From NCBI RefSeq assembly GCF_030052815.1, contig NC_079505.1, positions 77,275,054 to 77,339,053 on the forward strand: a DNA stretch of 64,000 nt, given 5' to 3'. Source of the stretch: Hevea brasiliensis (Eukaryota > Streptophyta > Magnoliopsida > Malpighiales > Euphorbiaceae). The notes under the pieces were generated by a model. That model saw only the letters and a list, made by a program, of their open reading frames with translations. It did no database searches and was not told the origin of the DNA. Of this stretch, positions 50,771 to 62,600 are shown piece after piece; positions within the stretch are counted from its first letter, which is position 1; each line of letters starts with the position of its first letter. Position numbers and translations under genes: made by a program.

Positions 50771-51687
50771 TTCTTACAAAGATCTATTTTCCTTTCAACA
50801 ACTCCATTTTGTTGTGGAGTTCTAGGAGCTGAAAATGTATGATAAATACCATTTTGAGAACAGAAATTTTCAAACAAACTATTTTCAAATTCCTTTCCAT
50901 GATCGCTCCTCAAAAATGTAATGCAATAGCCTTTTTCATTTTGAATTCTTTTGCAAAAAGCTTCAAATACATCAAAGGTTTCATCTTTATGAGCAAGAAA
51001 GAAAGTCCATGTGAATCTTGAAAAATCATTAACAATTACAAATGTATATGCCTTGCCTCCTAGACTTCTAGGTGTGATTGGACCAAAAAAATCAAGATGT
51101 AATAACTCTAATGGTCTAAATGTAGTTACAATATTTTTTTTATTTAAAAGATGATTTTGTATGCTTACCAAGTGCACATGCTTTGCATTGAAACTCTTTT
51201 TCAAATCTTAACTTTGGAAGGCCTCTAACAAGGTTTCTTCTAGAAAGTTTAGCAATGTACTCAGGCTAGCATGTCCTAATTTTCTATGCCATAACTATGC
51301 ACTATCATCTGAAGTCATAAAGCATGTTTCACAATTTTCTTTAAGACTTGTTAAATCAAGTAGGTAAATATTATCTATTCTAGCACCAGCAAACATAACA
51401 TTATTTCCATAAATCTCACAATGTGTAGAAGTAAAAATGACTTTAAAACCATTATCACACAGTTGACTAACACTTAAAAGATTGTATTTTAATCCTTGTA
51501 CTAATGCAACATTCTCAATGCAAGGATTTTTACCAATAGTTCCACATTCAATAATTTTAGCTTTACTTTTATCGCCAAATTTGACATAACCTTTTTCTTT
51601 CAAAGCAAGAGATGAGAATTTGCCTTTATTTCTTGTCATGCGCCTAGAGCAACCACTATCTATGTACCAGTTTTCTATTTCCAGCAT
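50752..51687 (-). pseudogene. Sirevirus protease and integrase core, broken
   Basis: 51687-51295 is the aspartic protease, with WYIDSGCSRRMT (active-site DSG) and YNLLSVSQLCDNGFKV. The zinc-binding pre-integrase part (about 51200-51300, a WHRKLGHASL word) is cut by frameshifts. 51204-50752 is the integrase core, with the D, D and E of the catalytic triad in FVIVNDFSRFTWTFF, FLRSDHGKEF and PQQNGVVERK. A frameshift near 50760 moves the rest to the next frame. Confidence 0.9.
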
Positions 51688-51712
51688 ACTCCTTAGGCAG
51701 ACCTGAAATTAG

Positions 51713-53476
51713 TTAACTGTCCTTAGGTACCCAAGCAACTTTGGGTCCTTGTATGTTAATAATATTAGGTAGAGTTCCTTTAGGCACCCATACTTTCTTT
51801 GCCTTAAAGGTTCCTTTCCTAATAGGACAAGCATTAATCATATGACCTTTATGATTACAATAAAAGCATGTAATATTTGGTTGAGAAGAAAATGAAGATT
51901 TAACAAAATAATGTTTGTATTTTCCATATTTCATAAATCCATCATAACCAATTCTAAATTTTTCATTTGTGGATCTTTGATTCCCAAGAAGTACATCAAA
52001 TGTTTCTTTTCCTTTTGTAAATTTAGTTAAATCTCTTGTCAAATATTCAGCTTTTGCTTCAAGAATTCTGTTTTTCTCAAGAAGTTGTTCACAAACTTCT
52101 TTTGATCTTTGAAGCTCATCATTAACTTCCTTAAATAATTTCATTTGAGATTTGTAAAATTCATTTTCCCTTGAAACTATACTCAAAGAAATATTTTCTG
52201 ATCTTAAAGCACAATTTTCATGTATCAAAATTTTGTATTTCTTTTTAAAAGATCTATATTTATCATATGTCTTTACAAATGCAAGTTCTAACTCATCAAC
52301 ATTAGAAGGTTCAAGATTTACCTCATTTTCACTGTCTTCAATGTGTGAACTTTCACCTTTTTCTTCAATTGCTATCATACAAGTATTTGCAACATCTTTT
52401 TGACTTGTGTCATCATTTAATGAAGAGTCACTATCACTCCATGTTGCTGCCATTGCCTTTTTACTTTTATCCTTTCTAAACTTGTTTTTCTTTTTCAATG
52501 TAGGACACTTTGGCTTAATATGACCTGGTTTGTTACACTCATAACAAACTATTTCACTTGAATGATTTGAAGTCTTTGAAGCATATTTCTTTGTGAACTT
52601 CTTGTATTTGCTTCCACCTTTTCTAAATGCTCTTTTGGATCTCTTGACTATCATAGCCATATCTTCATCATCATCACTTAAAGCACTTGAATTATCACTT
52701 GAACTAGCTTTGAAAGCAACACTTTTCTTTTTCTCATCTATCTTTTCGGATATGAAGGCTATACCTTTCTTTTTCTTTTGATCACCTTCTTTCTCATCTT
52801 TCTTGTAAATTATCTCATGTGTAATGAGAGAACCAATTAGCTCATCATAGGTGTACTTTTTAAAATCCTTGGTGTCTTGAATAACAGTGGTCTTTGCTTC
52901 CCATGACTTTGGAAGAGATCTCAAAATTTTCTTTACGAGTTCTTATTCTTCAAATTTCTTTCCAAGAGCTTTAAGAAGATTAACAAGATTTGTGAATCTG
53001 GTACTCATTTTAGCAATAGTTTCCCTAGGTTTCATCTCAAATAACTCATAATCACGGATGAGGAGGTTTGCCTTTGACTCTTTCACCACATCGGTTCCTT
53101 CATATGTGACTTCTAGTTTGTCCCATTTTTCTTTTGCAGTTTGACACCCTGAAATACAATTATACTCATTAATATCAAGAGCACAATGAAGAATGTTAAT
53201 AGTTTTAGCATTTGTAGAAATTTTCATTCAATCATTGTCATCAAATTCAACTTCAGGTTTAGAAATTTGCATAGTTCCTCCACTAGTTTTATAAGGAATA
53301 TAAGGAACATCTTTAATTATTCTCCAAGTATCAATATCAACAGATTGTACAAAGTTTCTCATTCTAGTTTTCCAAAAAGAGTAATTTGTGCTATTAAAAA
53401 TTGGTGGTCTAGTGATTGAATAACCTTCAGCTAAGGGAGCAGGTATACCAGCCGAGTTACTAGATGAACTAGCCAT
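51713..53476 (-). pseudogene. Sirevirus gag, with two in-frame stops
   Basis: Starts MASSSSNSAGIPAPLAEGYS at 53476, about 60 bp from the 5' LTR. It runs through the copia gag core (NYSFWKTRMRNFVQSVD, AKEKWDKLEVTYEGT, LPKSWEAKTTVIQDTKDFKK). Two CCHC zinc knuckles follow, CYECNKPGHIKPKC and CFYCNHKGHMINAC, separated by a long coiled-coil-like segment; two knuckles with a long gag fits Sireviruses. A TGA near 53228 and a TAA near 52943 interrupt an otherwise single frame. Confidence 0.9.
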
Positions 53477-53520
53477 GTGTATGGATCACTCTAAGGTGTT
53501 TAATCCTCAAGCAAGAAAGA

Positions 53521-53535
53521 CAAGCTCTGATACCA
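53521..53535 (-). other. Primer-binding site of the Sirevirus-like element
   Basis: TGGTATCAGAGCTTG on the minus strand, three bases from the LTR end; matches initiator Met tRNA. Confidence 0.9.
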
Positions 53536-53538
53536 AAT

Positions 53539-55047
53539 TGATGTCCCAAAATATGTCCAAGAAGGGGGTGAATTGGACTTTAAAAACAATTTTTGGGTTC
53601 TTGCTCAAAACCTTTAAAAAATTGCAGCTTCGTTCAACCTAATTTTCTACTGTGAGATATGTGCAATACTGCTCAATTGATAAGTTGATACAAAGTTTGC
53701 TCATAAGGATTCAATATACTGATCTAACAAGATATATTGGCATTCAGTAAGAATTTCAGTAATCTGAATAAAATCATAACACAGCAAACAGAGCGGCAAA
53801 TAGAATATATTAGTTGACAGCAGATATAACAATAAGCAGATTATATCAGATATCAGCAGATTCAATAATAAACCAATTTTCTCAGTTTGCAGCAGAGTTA
53901 ACAGTAAAAAGTATCAATTTTTATCTCAGCAAAAATACTTCAATCAGAAAATTAAAATGCATAAATGTAAAAAGTAAGAGTTGAAAAAATTGAACACTGA
54001 ATTTTTATAGTGGTTCGGCTCAACTAGCCTACATCCACTCTCTCAAAGATCCCACTTTGAGTCTTCACTCCACTAATATTCTCTTTTAAAGGTAAGAGAC
54101 AAAAGCCCTTTACAAATCTTCTCACCAAAACTTTTACAAGTAGCTTCACACTTCTACCAAGTGTTATCCGAAACTCTTTTCATAATCAAGTTTCAATAGG
54201 TGCTTGAATGACCTCTCATAAATGATAAGAAAGTGTTTAAAACTCAATCTCACTCAATACAACAGAATCTATAAAGAAGAGATAAGTAGGTAAGCCAATG
54301 ATGAGCAATAAAAATAATTTGAGCACTTTGAATGAAAGCTTTAATGATCTTAAAAAGGTTAGGAACAGTAGAGAGACTTTCATTAAGTGCAAAATGGCCA
54401 AGAGTAAGTGTATTTATAGCTTTGAAAAGTGTATTTATAGTTTTGAAACGTTTTTGACCGTTTGAGAACTCATTTGAACGTTACAATTTCAAATTTTAAG
54501 AAAATAGCCGTTATTTTGTCTTTTTCTGCGATGTTGTGCAGAGTTGAGACAGTTAGCATACCAGAAAAAGTAACAAACTAGTTAGCATACCAAAACAAGT
54601 AGCAAATTAGTTAGCATACCGAGAAAACTTTCTGCATAACTTTGAAAACTTTAAAACTTTACACCAAATCATAATCAAATGCTTTTAGGCCATTGATGAT
54701 ATTTGAAAGAAAATAATTGAGGGATTAAAAATAAGTATCATTGGCTTCTACTCCACAATTCTTTTCACAAGCAATCCTAAAAGTTAAAACTAACTTCTAT
54801 ACTACATGTACCTTCAAATTTGATCTTCAATCCAGCTTTGGAAGGTAACATTTTCTTTCTTTATCTCATTTGATTCATCCTGTGTTATCTTAAAATGTCA
54901 TGATTTCTTTAAAAGTACAAATCTATCATGAATTCCTTGAGTCTTTTTCTTTGTTCTTTGGGAAGCACAACTTTTAAGGTTAGTTTGATTCTAGTTGAGT
55001 TATGTTATCATCAAAATCTATGCTCCCTTGAGCTCAAAGGGTCAACA
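53539..55047 (-). repeat. 5' LTR of the Sirevirus-like element
   Basis: 1509 bp. About 30 bp longer than the other LTR, mostly because of a 21-bp tandem duplication (54406-54426 and 54427-54447, one mismatch). Confidence 0.93.
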
Positions 55048-56276
55048 TGAACTTCCAAAGGGGACTTTGGAGCATGAACTTCAATACAGAGATGCCAGGA
55101 AGCATCTTATGCATTATATGGATGGAATGCAATTTATGGTTCCTTTCACCATGGTATCGGTAGTTTTCAGTTAAAAATGTGGGTATACCTAATATTCCCA
55201 TTAGAGTAATAACAGTTTTATAGGAAAGTGAATGATTTAGTGAGGCGGCACAAGTAGGTTATCAAATGTAGAGTCCTCTTGGTAATTTATTTTCTACCTT
55301 TCCCATCAAATTAACAAAGCATTTGGAGGTACAAGTATGCCATATGGGATGGGAGCAGGAGACAGTGGTGTATCACCGTAATTGGTTTAGAGAATCTGTT
55401 TTCTAGATTCATGAGATAATTTATTTTGAATTTCATGTCGTGGAAGTTAGCTAGCATAAATTACCCTGTATCAACAAAAGTTCAAATTTTCCAAGTCAGA
55501 TGTCTTGTTATAAACCTCAAAAATGGGTGGCTTAGAAGCATATTATTGAACATTTGTCAAAATTTTGACGATTCTCCTTACCATGTGATTGATAACCTTC
55601 TGGTGAAAATTATTAGTCTTCAATGAGGGAAAGTTAAGTTAATAGTCCTTCTATGTGGATTGGTTTGTTTGCAAATCGCTTTCAATTTTGTTATAATCAC
55701 TTGGAACTTAAATGATAACATTTATTTCTTGATATCATGGGCATTGACATGATGATTAGATAAGATAAGAATTTTCAAAATTTCCCATTTTCGAAATCAC
55801 TATCGTGTTTGGTTAACTAAGGAACTCTGAGAAACAGTTGTACGTAATATGTGTCATGACTCGTGATACAGATTTCCTCTGACCACTTCTTGTGATGCTG
55901 AACTGTTGAAGAATCCAGCTTGGAAAATTATTCCAGCTTCTTTTGGTACTCTAATAATGTTGTATATCATGACATGAAAGTGGTGAAGAATTGAGCTTTT
56001 AGCTGACAATAGTTACCTCACAGTAACAATTCCTTTTTGGGACTATATAGGTCTAGCTTCTTGAATCTTAATTCCTATAATGCCTTTTAGCTGCACTAGC
56101 TGCATTCACTGTATATATAATGAAATTGGATTACTTTTCTACTTTCCATTTTGTTTTGACAATGGCAAAATCTTGCTCTTTTAATGAATGCATATTATGC
56201 ACAGGTCTTGTTTGTTCACACTTTTTGGATTTGTACTGATATGCTTCTCTTCTTTTGTTTGTGCGAAGGATTGAAG
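55048..56276 (+). other. Intron 1 of the L15 pseudogene, right part
   Basis: Begins with the second TGAAC copy and ends at the AG (56275-56276) before exon 2. No other gene recognised; a 66-codon frame at 55426-55626 shows no family motif. Confidence 0.7.
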
Positions 56277-56427
56277 GTATGCATGCAGGTCTATGTAAAT
56301 ATTTCCCTGTGAACTTAAAAGACATAGAAGCAGCAGGATTTCAGCAAGGGGAAGAGGTGTCATTGGAGATTCTGAAAGAGGAGCTTGATTAACCTACCTA
56401 GAAGAGAAAGGAGACTCCCCTTGAAAG
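56277..56427 (+). pseudogene. RPL15: L15 pseudogene, exon 2
   Basis: Opens with GT ATG CAT GCA, joining the final G of exon 1 to give GGMHAG as in the family. It continues with VNLKDIEAAGFQQGEEVS. An in-frame TAA near 56391 comes from a frameshift; in the next frame the reading resumes as REERRLPLK-like sequence (LPRRERRLPLK). The donor GTATTA follows. Confidence 0.88.
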
Positions 56428-57548
56428 GTATTAATGATTTCTATATATGAATGACAATTTCAGGAGTTATATTTAACCATTCATGTCTGTCTGATTTTTC
56501 TTCTATTTGACGTCACAACTTCTTTCCTCATTTTATCATTTATCGGTGACACATGAAAACTCAACCTCTAAAACCTTATGAAATGATTTCTATTGGAGTT
56601 GTATGTTTATAGCCCCTGTTTTATTTTGTCCTTTCAGTTCGAGTGTCTTATCTGATATTATTCACATTCTATCAGCTTGTCTAATTCAAAAATGAAAGTA
56701 TTTTAATGTAAATTAGGAGCTGATCTTGTGATCATCTTTACAATATAGATGTCAAATTTACCTCAGCCAAGCTTCATTTTGGTAAGCCAGCAGTTCAATT
56801 GTTTATGCAGAACATCTAGTTGTATTAACTGAAGTATTGAAAAGTATTTAATTTGAAGCTTAGGCCAACTCACCTTGTAAAACCATCTTGTGGATTGCAA
56901 TTTAAAAGAAAAAAGACAAGAAAAGAAAAGCAAAAAGAAGATTGTCTTAATCTGTAGGGCTTATAATGAAATCTTCTATATAGTGAAAGAATGGGTTAAA
57001 TGTTGTCTTGATCTAATTCCGATGGCTTCAGGTGGTAAATGTTGTTTCTTTTCATATTAGGGCAGTAGAAATTGTTGCTAAGGTTCTAGACGAAAGGTTC
57101 TGGATGAACTTACTATGTTAAAATTCATCTTCAATCAGTGAGTTAAAAGTTTCCTCAGTTTATTTTTGCTTTATCAAATTAGAATGAAAGGGCCCTTCGT
57201 TCTTTGAGCTAAGAGTTTCTAGTGTATGTATTTGTCAGTTTCTTGAGATAACACAAGCATAGGAAACCTTAGGTGTAAAAATTGTCTTCTTAGTTTTTAT
57301 TGCTTCCACAATTTAAAAATCTATCATGAAATCCTAATTTCAAATAACATAACAAAGAAGATAGTAATGAAAAAAATCTAAGCTGCAATGGTTTTCCCTT
57401 TCTCTTTGCCGCAGGCTAATGACACTACCATGTAATTATTGAAAAAGAGACAAGATAGCGTAGTTTAATCGCATGTGAGAAACCGTAAAAAGGTTGTATT
57501 GCTATACTTATTATTGGAATTGCTTATTGTTTTCCTTTGGATGTATAG
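56428..57548 (+). other. Intron 2 of the L15 pseudogene
   Basis: GT at 56428 and AG at 57547-57548. Ordinary T-rich intron sequence with no inserted element recognised. Confidence 0.75.
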
Positions 57549-57754
57549 ATTCTAGGTGATGGGGAGCTTAGTGTGAAGCTGAGCTTTAAGGCTCGTGCCT
57601 TCTCGGTGTCAGCCAAGCAGAAGCTTGAGCCTGTTGGTTGCTTTCTTACTGTATTACCTGGCTGTAAGAAGTGGATGAAATCATTGCTTGAGCTGAGGAA
57701 TAGTTTGCAAAGAAAAAGGCTGCAGCTGCAACATCTGAGCCAGTCTCTGCTTGA
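57549..57754 (+). pseudogene. RPL15: L15 pseudogene, exon 3
   Basis: Reads ILGDGELSVKLSFKARAF then SVSAKQKLEPVGCFLTVLPG in one frame. After about 57680 the family C-terminus (FAKKKAAAATSEPVSA, then TGA) is found only in another frame, with an extra in-frame TAG before it. Position and order match the known 3' end of the L15 gene. Confidence 0.88.
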
Positions 57755-58893
57755 ACCATTTCATGTTAAATTTTACGCTTTTAAAATGATTATGATTTCC
57801 AAGCGATCTTTTTCTCTAATCAATGGTAATATCCACAATGCGAGAAAAGCAATGATAATGAATAAGAAAATTACCAATTCACAGAAACCAAGCCAATAAG
57901 AATTGAATACTAGGCCATTTCAGCAAATCTCTTTTACGAGTGGAGCTATCCAATTGCATTGGATTGTGAAATACGGGAAAAAGCCAAGCCACTTTGTGCA
58001 CACACCCACGCTTTAATTTGGGATAGCCCGAAATTCGTTGGCATCACAAAATAGGAATTTCAGAATAGAGGATTAACATTAGTCAATGTTATTTGCCCAA
58101 TTGCATTTGCTGTCGCATCACACTTGGCTTATTTCAATCTTCCATTGATTCTACCGATTAGGACATAAAACAAAATTCATATGCATAAATATTGTACTCA
58201 TATTGCTCCATGACACGATAAGTTCAGATTCATGAAATGGGTCACTTGTTAATTGGGTGAGAGTGGAAAGAAAAGGAGAGGGGTGGAGCTGTGGGAGAAT
58301 GAACATTGGAATTCTCTTGCAATTAGGCCTTAATAATTTGGAATTATTCCCCCTTTTGACAAAGAATCAATCTAACAAAAGTCCCGCTGTTTAGAGATAA
58401 GTGTAAAGCATAGTGGGTCACACCAACATAGATGCCATTTCTTACTTTCTTTCACAAAACTGCAAGACCTAACTTTAGCAGCCTAACCAATTCATTTGAA
58501 TTATTGTTAAAAAAGAGTTATTTTAAAATTAAATTTTACATATTTGAGTAATAAAATTTTTTTTTTAGACTCGATCCATCATAAACTCAAAAGATAGAAG
58601 CATGTGAGATCTATGTATTTAATAGATGAAATTCATTATATATATTATGTTTTAAATATAATCCTTAAATAATAACTTAAAATCATTTTTTTTAACATCA
58701 TATAAAATAATTAAAAAAATAATTTCAATGTCAATCTAGATATGCTTTTAATGTGGTTAGGAAAGACTCAATTAATAGCAATAGAAATCAACTTAATAAT
58801 ATATATTAACATATGAAAAGGATGCTAATGCTATACCCTTCTCTTGCTTATCAATGAAAAGTAAAACCAAATTGTCAATGTTGAGTCATATGT

Positions 58894-58937
<44 letters not shown>

Positions 58938-60984
58938 ATTCCTTGGCTTTGTCTAACTAAGGTGAGAATTACATGAAAATGACCAAATTGCTTGGAATTA
59001 CAGACAATTACGAGAAAGCAATTTAGAAATTTGTGAAACTCAGCAAATAGAAACTAATTTGTTCCGTGTTAAAGTGAAGAATGGTTTCCTGCACTATCTA
59101 TGTAATCTATCTTCCAATCCAAGCCATTTCTTGAGCACATCGCCATAACCTGAGAGTATACTGCAATGAAATTTCACAAGAAATTGAAATCTCTGCACAC
59201 ACCAAGGTAGGAAATTGTTGAATGTGCTTATTTAATTTTTCTAGCTGAGCCAATCACCATCTATATTTGTGTTAGATCAATCTTTCAAGAAAAAGAAAAC
59301 ATTAATTTACATGTGGATTATTTTTATAATTTATTATTAATTAAATTAAAATTATAATATCTTATTTTTGATATTTGATTGTATGCATATGTCCTTTGCA
59401 TACTTGTTTTTGAAGTCAACTATAGTCCAAGGTCAACGCCAACCGCATGGGACCCTTTCGCCTTCATCAACGGCAAAATAAACAAATTAATTCCGTTCAA
59501 TTATTAGAAATATTCAATTATTTGGGAAAGTGGTAAATATGTGGTAAAAATAAAATAATAATAATTTGAATTTAAATTTAATAATAATTTATTAAATAAA
59601 AATTTAAATTATTTTTTTATAATAATAAATCCAGATGAAAACTCGAACACCGAAAGAAAGAAAGGAATATGAAAGAGCATCCGATGATTAAAAAGAAAAA
59701 TCAATGAGCAATCGAGAGGTGGAGATTGAAATCAGTTAATCAAAAGGATACGGACAGATCTTGTCCAAACAACAAACCCATGAGCATCAAATCAAATGCA
59801 GGAAAACGACTCCTTTTTTTTTTTTTTTAATGTCCCACTTGATGCACGACACTGACGGATGGAACGTGGCCAATGTGTCCTTTTTATTCCCTGTTTGGGA
59901 ACCTTGACAGCTTAAAGCATGCCGTCTCTGCTTCTTCCTGCAACGCTCTCCACGTGATTCCTCCCCCCCCCCCCCCCTCTTTTTTTTCAAAAATTGTTTC
60001 GACAAAATTAAATTTAATAATTTAAAAAATAAAATATTATTATTAATAATCTCTCCGCCTCTCATTATTATATTTATGAATTTATTCTGTTATTTTAAAA
60101 ATTTTCTATTTACATTTAAATTTTAGATTGGGAAAATGAGATATATGTTAGGTGTGAATTAGGTGGCCGAAGTGACCTCATTGGCAAGGCAGATAAAAAG
60201 GTGTAGTACTTACTTGTAGGTGTTTGGATTAAATTTAAAGAAAATGTTTTTTTTTGAACTTTTTTTTTAAAAAAAAGAAGAATTCATATATATTTTTTAA
60301 TTATAGTGAAAGAAACTTTATTTTAAAAACTCCAAAGTAGACAAAATTTGAGTCAGTATGGGCGGATGCTTCGCCTTCCATGCCTCTTCAACTTCAGAAC
60401 AGCCAAAAGAAATTAAATAAAATAACTGAAAAAATCCTAGCCCTTGCCCGCCACGTCCCAGTACGGCCCACCTTGTCATATCCACAATTTATTTTTTTAT
60501 TTATTTTATAAAAAATAATGCATTGATCAATACACTCTCAGTAAATATTTCATCTTTTATTTTCAATTTATTTATGATTATTTTTATCATTATATTATAA
60601 ATAAAATTAATTAAATATAAATATATCATTATATTCAGAGATTAATAACAAATTCAAAATTGAAACCTACCGTACTAAATAAAATTTTCTTATCATTTGA
60701 ACTAATTTATTGAAGGCATTTGTTTTTTTATTTTTAGGATAAGACTATAATTTGATCCAGAAAATTTAATAAAATATATAACTTAATTTTTATATTTTTA
60801 AAATTAAGTAATTTAATTATTAAATTTTAATAAAATTTATAATTTAATCTATTCATCTAATTTTTTGTCTAATTCAGGTTAATTATAACAAAAATATTAA
60901 AATATCTTTAAATATACATATTCTCACAATTTAGCTACTGAGGTTTTGTGTTATAAATAAATTAGTTTAAATCAATAGAATATT
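57755..60984. other. Intergenic region right of the L15 pseudogene
   Basis: No gene supported. Contains a (GA)n run, a 15-base C homopolymer at 59963-59977 and AT-rich DNA. Confidence 0.5.
58896..58935. repeat. (GA)n microsatellite
   Basis: About 19 uninterrupted AG units. Confidence 0.95.
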
Positions 60985-61862
60985 TTGTTTAGAGAAATTT
61001 ATTTTTTAGTTTTCTATACTTTAATTAAACTAATTATTTAATTTTCATATTTAAAAAATATACTATTTAATTTATTTATCTTTTTTTGTTAAACTGTTTA
61101 ATCCATTCACTAATTATTCTGTTAATCAATGCAATCAAACTAATATTTAATTCTCTCGTTTTAGTAAAATTAATTAATTAATTTTTATATTTTAAAAAAA
61201 TACATTAATGATTCCTTATAACTTGATTTTATTAACTATTTAGTCCTATGATTATTTTTTATATATAGATTACTCCAATTCTCTCTTTTATTTCTTTCTC
61301 AATATATTTATTCTCCTTTACACCCACACGATTTTCTCTTTATTTTCTCTCTATTTTTACCTTTTGATAAAAATGATACAAGTTATCTACACATAAAAAA
61401 ATAATTAATTTTCTTAAATCTCTAAGTAATTATGAAAAATTATTTCCTATTAGAGAATACACAAAAATGATGTCCAAAAATTGAATGAAAATACTAGAAT
61501 AATTTAAAAAAAATATCAATTCAAATTTAGTTTATACATAGCAAATTTTTTATTTTTATCTAAGAATATATTTTTTAAAATATTATATTTTTAAAATATA
61601 TAGACTAACTAATTAATTTTATTAAAATATAAAGAGTGAGTGACAATATTTTTTAAAATATAGGAATCAATTAATTAATTTTATTTAAATAAAAGAAATA
61701 AATAATAATTTAATTACATTGATTAATAAAAAATTTAACAGATAGACTAAATAATTTAATAAAAGTAAAATATATAAATTAAATAATTCTTTTTTTAAAT
61801 TTATAAATTAAATAATTTATTTCATTAAAATATAAAAATTAAATAATAATTTTTCTTTACCT
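60985..61862. mobile_element. Foldback-like element with long inverted arms
   Basis: Two AT-rich arms of about 230 bp (60985-61210 and 61600-61862) align as inverted repeats at roughly 70-75% by eye. Matching words include GTTAATCAATGCAATCAAA on the left and TTTAATTACATTGATTAA on the right. The centre is a CT-rich spacer with no coding sequence. Edges and target duplication could not be fixed. Confidence 0.5.
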
Positions 61863-62590
61863 ATAATATAAAACCTACCAAGTTAAAATGTTTCAATTAA
61901 AAAATATATAAATTCACGAGTATTTTAATGTGACCGTTAACAATTAATTAAATTGTAAGTTTTTGTTAAATTTTAAAAATTAAGGATTCAATTGTTTAAT
62001 AAAAAAATATTTTTTATATTTTTATTAAAAAAATTTAATTTTTTTTTTAAAATATGAAATTATTTTTTATTTTATAAGATTTTAATAATTTTATTAAAAA
62101 ATATATGGTATAATACATATTATTAATTTAATATTATAATTAAATAATAAAAAATATTTTTATGTATAAAATATTTTTTATAAAAAATATTATATATTTA
62201 AATTATTTTTTATAAAATAAATAGAATTTAAATTATTATTTTAAAAATAAAAAATTAAATTATAAGTTTTTTTAAATCTTATGGAGTAAATTGTAACCTT
62301 ATTTTTAATATTAAACACATCCCATTGGGTCTGGGCGCCAATTTTCGCCAAGGAATAAAATACTCCTAAAAGTAAATCAAACCCAAAGAAAAGTAAGAGA
62401 GAGAAAGTAGTTGCTGGTGGAGCCGTGGAGGTGGTGGTGGTGGTCCTGTCCTTTCCCTCTCTCATTTTTTTATTAATATTTTCTCTGCATATGGCTGTGC
62501 AAAGCCCAATGCCCCAACGACTTTTCTCTCTCAATAATTTTCTTTTGTTGATTCTCTCGTCCCTCTCCTTTACAAATTTTTTCCTTCTCT
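61863..62590. other. Intergenic region before the last gene
   Basis: Extremely AT-rich to 62300, then a more balanced, CT-rich stretch (62320-62590) that is probably promoter DNA for the gene starting near 62625. Confidence 0.5.
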
Positions 62591-62593
62591 GTC

Positions 62594-62600
62594 TATAAAA
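62594..62600 (+). promoter_or_regulatory. TATA box of the right-edge gene
   Basis: TATAAAA in a CT-rich promoter context, about 30 bp before a plausible start of transcription near 62625-62630. The leader would then have an intron: donor AAG|GTATAT at 62760 and acceptor TCTGCCCAG ending at 63231. Confidence 0.55.

Larger units (their letters stand above)
27794..55047 (-). mobile_element. Sirevirus-like Ty1/copia retrotransposon, 27 kb with nested insertions
   Basis: Two LTRs in the same orientation (27794-29273 and 53539-55047) start TGTTGACC and end GGACATCA on the minus strand. Both sides carry the 5-bp duplication TGAAC (27789-27793 and 55048-55052). The primer site is next to the right LTR and the polypurine tract next to the left one, so the element reads right to left. 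Order: gag, protease, integrase, RT, RNase H, then an extra env-like ORF before the 3' LTR. Copia order plus an additional 3' ORF is the Sirevirus/Agrovirus plan. Without the CACTA insertion the element would be about 11.4 kb. All frames carry stops or shifts. In the first ~120 bp the LTRs differ at about eight positions, so the insertion is not recent. Confidence 0.92.
25791..57754 (+). pseudogene. RPL15: Plastid ribosomal protein L15 (uL15c) pseudogene, split by transposons
   Basis: A nuclear copy of the gene for plastid 50S ribosomal protein L15, with introns kept, so a gene duplicate rather than a cDNA copy. Exon 1 is in two parts, 25791-25816 and 26567-26963, separated by a hAT-like MITE and its target duplication. 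Exon 2 is 56277-56427 and exon 3 is 57549-57754. Signatures: VRFRLDNLGPQPGSRKKG and GNSCGFGMR (exon 1), QMPLYRRIP (exon 1, shifted frame), LKDIEAAGFQQGEEVSLEIL (exon 2), GELSVKLSFKARAFSVSAK and LTVLPGCKKW (exon 3), and a shifted Ala-rich end before TGA at 57752-57754. Damage: GTG where ATG is expected at 25791; a lost base in the transit-peptide region; a frameshift near 26895; a lost base near 26940; a frameshift near 56392; an extra A before the exon 2 donor; a frameshift in exon 3 near 57680. Intron 1 (26964-56276) holds the 27-kb nest. An intact paralogue presumably exists elsewhere. Confidence 0.88.
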
